Below are positions 53,728 through 59,610 of a DNA stretch of 59,610 nt, piece by piece. The notes beneath the pieces are model-generated. The model saw only the letters and a program-made list of their open reading frames with translations. It was not told where the DNA came from and did no database searches. The number at the start of each line of letters is the position of its first letter. The first letter of the stretch is position 1. The stretch is from Bacteroidales bacterium (GTDB lineage Bacteria; Bacteroidota; Bacteroidia; Bacteroidales; UBA932), in contig JAFQHE010000067.1 in the NCBI GenBank assembly GCA_017398125.1, positions 1 to 59,610 of the forward strand, in the 5' to 3' direction. The translations under genes and the position numbers were made by a program.

Positions 53728-54930
53728 CTATTTGTTGGTTCTACCAGGATAAACCTTAAGAGCCTCCTCAAGACACTTAAGAGCATTCTTAAGATCCTCT
53801 ACTTTAAGAACGTAAGCCATACGTACCTGATTTGTACCTTTGCCTTTTGTTCCGTAGAAACCTGCTGCAGGAGCAACCATTACAGTCTGATTCTCATAAG
53901 AGAACTCCTCAAGCAACCATTGTGCGAATTTGTCAGCATCATCAACTGGAAGCTCAGCGATGGTGTAGAAAGCACCCATTGGCATTGGTGAGAATACTCC
54001 AGGAATTTGGTTAAGACCGTTTACCAAAGTGTTTCTTCTCTCAATATACTCAGCTTTAACAGCGTCAAAGTATGATTTAGGAGTCTTAAGTGCACCCTCA
54101 GCTGCAATCTGACCGTATGAAGGAGAACACAAACGAGCCTGAGCATATTTAAGAACACCCTTCATTACCTCTTTATTCTTTGAAACGATAGCACCGATTC
54201 TTACACCGCAAAGGCTATATCTTTTTGATACTGAATCCAAAAGAATAACATTTTCCTCAAGGCCAGGAATGTGCATGCAAGAGTAGTGAGGCTCCTCTGT
54301 GTAGCAGAACTCTCTGTAAACCTCATCTGAGTAGATGTACAAGCCATGTTTTTTAGCAATCTCACCAAGTTGGATAAGGGCCTCTTTAGTGTAAAGAGTA
54401 CCGGTTGGATTACCAGGGTTGCAGATTAGGATACCCTTTGTCTTTGGAGTGATATGTTTCTCAAACTCCTCAATTGCAGGAAGTTTGAAGCCCTCTTTAA
54501 TCTCACATGAGATAGGAACCAATTTAACGTCATTCTGAACAGCAAAAGCATTGTAGTTGGTGTAGAAAGGCTCCATAACAATAACTTCGTCACCTGGGTC
54601 ACAAGTAACAGCCAATGCAAACTGAACAGCCTCAGTTCCTGAAGAAGTAACGATAAGGTCAGCAACCTCAATGTTGATACCTACACTTTTGTAGTACTCT
54701 ACCAAACCCTCTCTGTATGAAAGGTTACCTGCAGAGTTTGAATACTCAATAACTTTTAGATCAGCATTTTTTACAGCCTCAAGAGCTTGTGGAGAAGACT
54801 CGATGTCTGGCTGACCAATGTTAAGGTGGTAAACTTTAACGCCTCTTTTTTTAGCAGCGTCTGCAAAAGGAACCAATTTTCTGATTGGAGAAGCAGGCAT
54901 AGCCTGAGCTTTTTGTGAAAGTGTTAGCAT
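53728..54930 (-). CDS. Pyridoxal-phosphate aminotransferase (aspartate aminotransferase-like, class I)
   Basis: A 400-residue fold-type I aminotransferase. PLP-binding signatures: ICNPGNPTGTLY near 169, YIYSDEVYREF near 199, the Schiff-base lysine Lys236 in DSVSKRYSLCGVRIG, and Arg in NQVRMAYV near 372 that binds the substrate carboxylate. It likely interconverts aspartate/oxaloacetate or another amino acid with 2-oxoglutarate. Members of subgroup I-gamma, to which it looks closest, cannot be separated by eye into aspartate, prephenate or alanine users. It lies 64 bases after dacB on the same strand with no clear promoter between them. Confidence 0.94.
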   Translation of the reverse strand: MLTLSQKAQAMPASPIRKLVPFADAAKKRGVKVYHLNIGQPDIESSPQALEAVKNADLKVIEYSNSAGNLSYREGLVEYYKSVGINIEVADLIVTSSGTEAVQFALAVTCDPGDEVIVMEPFYTNYNAFAVQNDVKLVPISCEIKEGFKLPAIEEFEKHITPKTKGILICNPGNPTGTLYTKEALIQLGEIAKKHGLYIYSDEVYREFCYTEEPHYSCMHIPGLEENVILLDSVSKRYSLCGVRIGAIVSKNKEVMKGVLKYAQARLCSPSYGQIAAEGALKTPKSYFDAVKAEYIERRNTLVNGLNQIPGVFSPMPMGAFYTIAELPVDDADKFAQWLLEEFSYENQTVMVAPAAGFYGTKGKGTNQVRMAYVLKVEDLKNALKCLEEALKVYPGRTNK

Positions 54931-54994
54931 AGTATATAATCTGTTTAAAAAGTTTATTAAATCCTCTTCTAAATATATGTTTCCAGTCTCTTTA

Positions 54995-56482
54995 CTACTT
55001 GTTGGCGGTTTCAGCCAAAGATTTCATGAATCCCTCAATCTTAGGCATCATCTTGGATGTTGAAACTGCAAAGTTATTGGTAAGAATTGCAAATTTGATC
55101 ATGCCGTGTTTCTTTCCGCTCTCCACATATCCTGCATAGCATCTGACGTTTGAAAGAGAACCGCTTTTTGCGTGAATCCTCTCCTTGATCTCCTTAGGCT
55201 CGTTCTTTAGGACACTTTTCAAAGTGCCGGGACCTCCAGGTACTGGCAAACTGTTAAGGAACTCAGCAAAGATACCATTTTTCTGCATAATTGTGTAGTA
55301 ATTGCAGAAAAATTTTGGAGAAACATAATTCTGGCGCGACAGACCGCTGCCATCCTCCTGTGTAAGTCCATGAGTGTCCACACCCATCTCAACAAGAATA
55401 TCTTTCAATGCAACGCGTGCTGAATCGTAGCTGCCCACACCGGTCTTTACTTTACCAATGGTTTTAAAGATAGTCTCTGCGTACATATTGTTGCTGATGC
55501 GGTTTGTTACATTCACAATCTTCCATAGCTCAGGGGAGAATGTCTCGGTAATAGGAATTCGGGCTTCATCTACAGGTATTTCCAAATCTTCGATGTCAAT
55601 GATTTCGGGATTGCTCTCAATGCCATTTGCAAGCAGATACTCTCTGAAGTGGTAGCCACAGCTCAAATGAGGAAAACGGTTTGAGTTGTCTGAGGTAATC
55701 TCCTTCCTGTCAATTGGAATAGTGCCTGTATACAAAGATGCGCATGTGATGTCCTGGACATAGTATCCGCTTCTGTCCCTTGTCTTTTCTGGAGCTGTAG
55801 TAACCTCATTTACAATTTCAAGTCCTGGAACTTGAGGATATACAACCTCTATTGTTGCAGGGTCGCCCACATTCTTGCCCGGATATAATTTGAAGTCCTG
55901 AACATTTTCGTAGAAACTCAATCCGCTTGCTGTGGATCCGTAAGATGCTCCAAAATTGCCCCAAGACCATGAGTCAGGCATCTGCTCACGTACAAGATAG
56001 CTGTCATCAACTACTATGTTTCCATTGATTTTATTGATGCCCAAATTCTTAATGGCAGCAGTCCACACTCCAAAAATTGAGTCAATTGCGAATGCAACTG
56101 TATCCTTTGAACCAAGAGTTGGGTCACCACCTCCTATAATATGGAGGTCTCCTTCAAGTGTGTTATCCTTTATCTCTCCTGTGTAGGCAATCTTGGTTGA
56201 AAATTTGAAATCTTTTCCCAAATAGGCAAGTCCGACTCCTGTTGAAATAGTCTTCATGGTTGATGCAGTAAGCATCGGCATATTTGAGTTCCATTCCGCA
56301 ATAACCTTACCGTTGTCATCAACTGCAAGAATACCAATGATGGCATTCTGGAACATCGGGTCAGTCTTCATCTCCTTGTTTATAAAATCCTGCGGATTCT
56401 TGTACTGTTTGCCTTGGGCAACAGCCGTCGTGGTCAAACCCAAAACAACAAGCATGGTAACCAAAATCTGTTTCATCTTCAT
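54995..56482 (-). CDS. dacB: D-alanyl-D-alanine carboxypeptidase/endopeptidase (PBP4 type)
   Basis: A 495-residue exported penicillin-binding protein that trims or cuts peptidoglycan cross-links. It has a signal peptide (about 1-23, VAQ). The three active-site motifs are SxxK (Ser74-Thr-Met-Lys77 in LTASTMKTIS), SxN (ISNNMYAETIFK near 330) and KxG (HAKSGSLSNVRCYAGYV near 445). The insert between SxxK and SxN carries GDLHIIGGGDPTLGS near 114, typical of PBP4/DacB. Full length. A -7 element lies upstream of it at 56537-56544. Confidence 0.96.
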   Translation of the reverse strand: MKMKQILVTMLVVLGLTTTAVAQGKQYKNPQDFINKEMKTDPMFQNAIIGILAVDDNGKVIAEWNSNMPMLTASTMKTISTGVGLAYLGKDFKFSTKIAYTGEIKDNTLEGDLHIIGGGDPTLGSKDTVAFAIDSIFGVWTAAIKNLGINKINGNIVVDDSYLVREQMPDSWSWGNFGASYGSTASGLSFYENVQDFKLYPGKNVGDPATIEVVYPQVPGLEIVNEVTTAPEKTRDRSGYYVQDITCASLYTGTIPIDRKEITSDNSNRFPHLSCGYHFREYLLANGIESNPEIIDIEDLEIPVDEARIPITETFSPELWKIVNVTNRISNNMYAETIFKTIGKVKTGVGSYDSARVALKDILVEMGVDTHGLTQEDGSGLSRQNYVSPKFFCNYYTIMQKNGIFAEFLNSLPVPGGPGTLKSVLKNEPKEIKERIHAKSGSLSNVRCYAGYVESGKKHGMIKFAILTNNFAVSTSKMMPKIEGFMKSLAETANK

Positions 56483-56536
56483 ATATTTTATTAATGTTTG
56501 TTACTGATAATCCAAACCTGGGTTTATAATATCCAA

Positions 56537-56544
56537 CAAAGTTA
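56537..56544 (-). promoter_or_regulatory. -7 element for dacB
   Basis: The minus strand reads TAACTTTG, a perfect -7 match, about 55 bases before the dacB start codon at 56482. No TTTG at the right distance. Confidence 0.5.
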
Positions 56545-56559
56545 ACAGATTTTATTTTA

Positions 56560-56882
56560 AAAGCGAAATAAGAATCCTATATTTTACTATCCACTAACCC
56601 AATGATGTGTGCGCCAGAATCCGGTTTTGTGAATGGCTTGGAAAATGTGTAGATTCTGCCCAAAGTTGATCTTTTGCGTTATCCACAATAATCTCGTGTG
56701 TTGAGGTTGTCTGGAGTCGTTTTAGTATGTTTTTTGTAAAAATATATTGATTGGCTGGTGTTTTTGATGAAAATTGCTGTATTTTTTTTAAAATATAGCG
56801 TGTTGGATTGGAAAAATGTGGTTTTTATGATATTTTTTGAAAATTTATTATGTTTTGTGGCGAGGTTTTGCCTTATAGTATA
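56560..56882. other. Long AT-rich, G-over-C-skewed intergenic region before glnA
   Basis: About 320 bases between the divergent dacB and glutamine synthetase promoters hold no ORF of note and no tRNA or recognisable riboswitch. In 56701-56880 the plus strand has only 8 C against 42 G and many T-runs. No clear inverted repeat was found by eye. It may contain regulatory sites for glutamine synthetase. Confidence 0.6.
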
Positions 56883-56890
56883 TATATTTG
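56883..56890 (+). promoter_or_regulatory. -7 element for type III glutamine synthetase
   Basis: TATATTTG is a perfect -7 match 41 bases ahead of ATG 56932. Upstream TTTG copies are 12 and 25 bases away, neither correctly spaced. Confidence 0.6.
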
Positions 56891-56931
56891 TGCATTAATT
56901 GACAGATTCCACTTATTTAATTGTTACAGTT

Positions 56932-59130
56932 ATGACAAATATCCGCAAAAGGGCACTGGTTGAATTTGCATCCCACAAGCCGCAGAGGTTTCATGTAGAG
57001 GAGCGCCCTGTTTCTGAGTTTTTTGGTGAAAATGTCTTTGATCTTGAGAAGATGAAGCGTTATCTATCGGTTGAGGCATATAAGGCCGTTGTTGATGCGA
57101 TTGAACTGGGTGAGAAGATTGACAGGAATCTTGCTGACCAGATAGCATCCGGCATGAAGTCCTGGGCCGTTAAGATGGGGGCAACCCATTACACCCACTG
57201 GTTCCATCCTCTTACAGATGCTACTGCAGAGAAACATGAGGCTTTTATTGACCCATTGGAAAAGGGCGGTGTATTTGAGAACTTTAAGGGAAGTACCCTG
57301 ATCCAGCAGGAGCCTGATGCATCAAGTTTTCCGAACGGCGGTTTAAGAAATACTTTTGAGGCAAGGGGATATACAGCATGGGATCCAGGATCTCCTGCAT
57401 TTATCATAGACCAGACTTTGTGTATTCCAACTGTATTTGTGGCATATACGGGTGAGTCGCTTGACCAGAAGACTCCTCTGTTGAAGTCAATTCAGGCTGT
57501 GGACAAGGCGGCTGTTGCCATTTGCAGAATGTTTGACAGCAATGTATCCAAGGTGAATACCATGCTGGGTATAGAGCAGGAGTACTTTATTGTGGATGAG
57601 GCCTTCTACAGGGCACGTCCGGATCTGATGATATGCAACAGAACTCTTATAGGTCATACAGCGGCCAAGGATCAACAGCTTGAAGATCACTATTTTGGAG
57701 CTATACCAAATAGGGTCATGGCCTTTATGAAAGATTTTGAGACGGAGGCATACAAACTGGGTATTCTTTTAAAGACGAGACATAATGAGGTCGCTCCCGG
57801 ACAGTTTGAATTTGCCCCTATTTATGGAGAGGCAAATATCTCGGTAGATCAGAATCTGATGATGATGATAATAATGAAAAAGATAGCCAAAAAGCATAAG
57901 CTTAAGGTTCTTTTCCATGAGAAGCCATTTGCGGGGGTAAACGGCTCGGGCAAGCACTGTAACTGGAGTCTCGTTACCAATACCGGTGTGAATCTGCTCT
58001 CTCCGGGCAAGACACCAAGGACCAATCTTCAGTTCCTCAGCTTCTTTGCAGCCGTGATACGTGGCGTATATGAGCATCACAGCCTTCTTATGAGCAGTGT
58101 GGCCTCATTAAGCAATATGTATCGTCTGGGCGGTGGAGAGGCTCCTCCTGCAGTTATGAGCATATTTATTGGTGAGACCCTTACAAAACTTGTTGAGTCA
58201 ATAGAAAAACTTACATCAAAAAATCTCACAAGTATTTCTGACAAAGAGGTGAAGATGAGATCAAAACTTCATATTGTCAACCAGATTCCAGAGATATTGC
58301 CTGACAATACAGACCGTAACAGGACATCTACATTCGCATTTACAGGCAATAGGTTTGAGTTCAGGGCTGTGGGATCCTCTTGCAATGTCGCTTCATCAAT
58401 GTTCATCCTTAATGGTGTTGTGGCTGAGCAGCTGGTAAGGTTCAAGGAACTGGTCGATCGGGAAATGCGGAACGGGTTGAGTCAGGACAAGGCCATGATG
58501 AAGATTATCCGTCAATTCCTTGTGGAGTCACGTGATATACGTTTCGAGGGTAATGGCTATAGTGCGGAGTGGCAGGCTGAGGCGGAAAAGAGAGGATTGA
58601 GGGGTATAAAGAATGCTCCGGACGCATTCAAGGAGTATATTTCTGATGCTGCAGTCAAGATGTTTGAAAGTCAGGGAATTCTGTCGGCGAGAGAGGCTGA
58701 GGCCAGATTTGAAGTGTTAAATGAGATATATGTAAAGAAGTTGCAGATTGAGGCGAGGGTTTTGGGCGATCTTACTACCAACCATCTGATTCCTACAGCA
58801 ATTACTTTCCAGAATGCGCTTGTCAAAAATGTGCAGGGCATAAAAGAGCTTTTCCCTGATGAGTTCAGTGATCTTTGTGCTACACAATTGCGCTTGATCA
58901 AGAAGATTTCGGGCTACGTGAATCATCTTCACAATGATGTGCATAACATTGTTGAGGCCCGCAGGGTTGCAAACAGAATAGAGGATGTGGCAGAAAAGGC
59001 CAAATCATATTATGAGACTGTATTTCCTCATATAGAGAGCATAAGGACTGTCGCTGATAAATTGGAGATGGTTGTTGATGATGAGTTGTGGCCATTGCCT
59101 AAGTATAGGGAATTGCTCTTCTTTAGATAA
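56932..59130 (+). CDS. glnN: Glutamine synthetase type III
   Basis: A 732-residue type III enzyme that makes glutamine from glutamate, ammonia and ATP. ATG 56932 gives the family start MTNIRKRALVEFAS; an earlier in-frame TTG (56899) lies 8 bases after the -7 element and is rejected. Hallmarks are SEFFGENVF near 30, THYTHWFHPLTD near 84, KHEAFIDP, the ATP/Glu site region IEQEYFIVDE near 215, RHNEVAPGQFEFAP near 285 and HEKPFAGVNGSGKHCNWSL near 335. It has the C-terminal extension of about 180 residues that types I and II lack. Bacteroidota mostly use this type. Symbol glnN is the usual one; glnA3 is also used. Confidence 0.97.
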   Translation: MTNIRKRALVEFASHKPQRFHVEERPVSEFFGENVFDLEKMKRYLSVEAYKAVVDAIELGEKIDRNLADQIASGMKSWAVKMGATHYTHWFHPLTDATAEKHEAFIDPLEKGGVFENFKGSTLIQQEPDASSFPNGGLRNTFEARGYTAWDPGSPAFIIDQTLCIPTVFVAYTGESLDQKTPLLKSIQAVDKAAVAICRMFDSNVSKVNTMLGIEQEYFIVDEAFYRARPDLMICNRTLIGHTAAKDQQLEDHYFGAIPNRVMAFMKDFETEAYKLGILLKTRHNEVAPGQFEFAPIYGEANISVDQNLMMMIIMKKIAKKHKLKVLFHEKPFAGVNGSGKHCNWSLVTNTGVNLLSPGKTPRTNLQFLSFFAAVIRGVYEHHSLLMSSVASLSNMYRLGGGEAPPAVMSIFIGETLTKLVESIEKLTSKNLTSISDKEVKMRSKLHIVNQIPEILPDNTDRNRTSTFAFTGNRFEFRAVGSSCNVASSMFILNGVVAEQLVRFKELVDREMRNGLSQDKAMMKIIRQFLVESRDIRFEGNGYSAEWQAEAEKRGLRGIKNAPDAFKEYISDAAVKMFESQGILSAREAEARFEVLNEIYVKKLQIEARVLGDLTTNHLIPTAITFQNALVKNVQGIKELFPDEFSDLCATQLRLIKKISGYVNHLHNDVHNIVEARRVANRIEDVAEKAKSYYETVFPHIESIRTVADKLEMVVDDELWPLPKYRELLFFR

Positions 59131-59158
59131 TAAATGGTGTAGATTCCCAAAAATCAAT

Positions 59159-59166
59159 TAAATTTG
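59159..59166 (+). promoter_or_regulatory. -7 element for purM
   Basis: TAAATTTG matches TAnnTTTG, 27 bases before ATG 59194. No -33 element found. Confidence 0.5.
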
Positions 59167-59193
59167 TAGGTTAAAGCAAAAAAACTATTGACT

Positions 59194-59610
59194 ATGCAAA
59201 ATTCAACAGACAACAGATATGCATTGCGCGGCGTATCCTCGGCTAAGGAGGATGTGCATGCTGCAATCAAAGATATTGACAAAGGCCTTTTTCCAAAGGC
59301 ATTCTGTAAAATTGTTCCTGATTATTTGAGCGGCGATCCGGAGTACTGCCTTGTTATGCATGCGGATGGTGCCGGCACAAAATCATCCTTGGCCTACCTG
59401 TACTGGAAAGAGACAGGAGATATGAGTGTATGGGATGGTATTGCTCAGGATGCAATTGTGATGAATACTGATGATCTTTTGTGTGTGGGCGCAACTGACA
59501 ATATCATGTTGTCTTCTACAATAGGCAGGAACAAGCAGCTTGTTCCCGGTTCTGTAATAAGCCGCCTTATCGGTGCTTCACAGAAGTTCTGTGAGACTAT
59601 GGCACAACAT
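59194..59610 (+). CDS. purM: Phosphoribosylformylglycinamidine cyclo-ligase (AIR synthetase), 3' truncated by window
   Basis: The first 139 codons of a purM-like gene run open to the window end. The start MQNSTDNRYALRGVSSAKEDV is followed by AIKDIDKGLFPKAFCKIVPD, MHADGAGTKSSLAYLY near 54, MNTDDLLCVGATDNIMLSSTIGRN and LIGASQKFCE. The DGAGTK and DDLLCVGA motifs are the ATP/FGAM site signatures of the PurM fold. This is the longer Bacteroidota form. The rest of the gene is outside the window. Confidence 0.95.
   Translation, partial: MQNSTDNRYALRGVSSAKEDVHAAIKDIDKGLFPKAFCKIVPDYLSGDPEYCLVMHADGAGTKSSLAYLYWKETGDMSVWDGIAQDAIVMNTDDLLCVGATDNIMLSSTIGRNKQLVPGSVISRLIGASQKFCETMAQH

Overview
The window reads as chromosomal DNA of a gut-type member of the order Bacteroidales (phylum Bacteroidota). 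The evidence is a SusC/SusD pair, many short-lipobox lipoproteins, Bacteroidota-only families (DUF1573, DUF4199, DUF4295, DUF4296), type III glutamine synthetase, repeated -7 elements of the form TAnnTTTG, and the near absence of Shine-Dalgarno sequences. Base composition is moderately AT-rich. I see no tRNA, rRNA, insertion sequence, phage gene or CRISPR array. A choloylglycine-hydrolase-like enzyme and an anaerobic ribonucleotide reductase fit an anaerobic intestinal lifestyle. The species cannot be named from the sequence alone.

Region 1 (1-19796) is the accessory part: a polysaccharide-utilisation-like locus whose left end lies outside the window. The first operon (1 to about 12520) holds a truncated GHL10-like glycosidase, SusC, SusD, a DUF5018-type surface lipoprotein with a propeller-like C-terminus, a NAGPA-type phosphodiester glycosidase, a second GHL10-like glycosidase, an N-acylglucosamine 2-epimerase (AGE), and a BACON lipoprotein whose C-terminus resembles that of the DUF5018 protein. 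A terminator ends it. A second transcription unit (12546-19796) holds a NagX/HGSNAT-like membrane acetyltransferase, a CE2-like SGNH esterase, a calcineurin-like phosphoesterase, and a large FAD oxidoreductase fused to SLH-like and DUF4434/DUF5109-like glycosidase-type domains. Together they suggest capture and dismantling of an acetylated glycan that contains N-acetylated amino sugars and phosphodiester bonds. That substrate assignment is inference.

Region 2 (19818-32732) is housekeeping: DUF1573 protein, an M16 protease, a small 2[4Fe-4S] ferredoxin with an excellent promoter, SecA, dihydrolipoyl dehydrogenase, a bactofilin, then a cobalamin riboswitch in front of nrdD-nrdG.

Region 3 (32807-45191) holds a GT2 glycosyltransferase and DUF4199 pair, then the translation cluster thrS-infC-rpmI-rplT with lepB, rpmB-rpmG-DUF4295-ftsY, pheT, a choloylglycine-hydrolase-like protein and a TlpA-type thioredoxin. 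infC appears to start at an AUC codon behind a rare strong Shine-Dalgarno sequence.

Region 4 (45216-59610) holds a leftward operon (DUF4296, amidohydrolase, radical SAM protein, dtd, deoC), a rightward group (NodB deacetylase, purD, membrane protein, TPR protein), leftward aminotransferase and PBP4-type dacB, a long G-over-C-skewed intergenic leader, type III glutamine synthetase, and the start of purM, cut by the window end.
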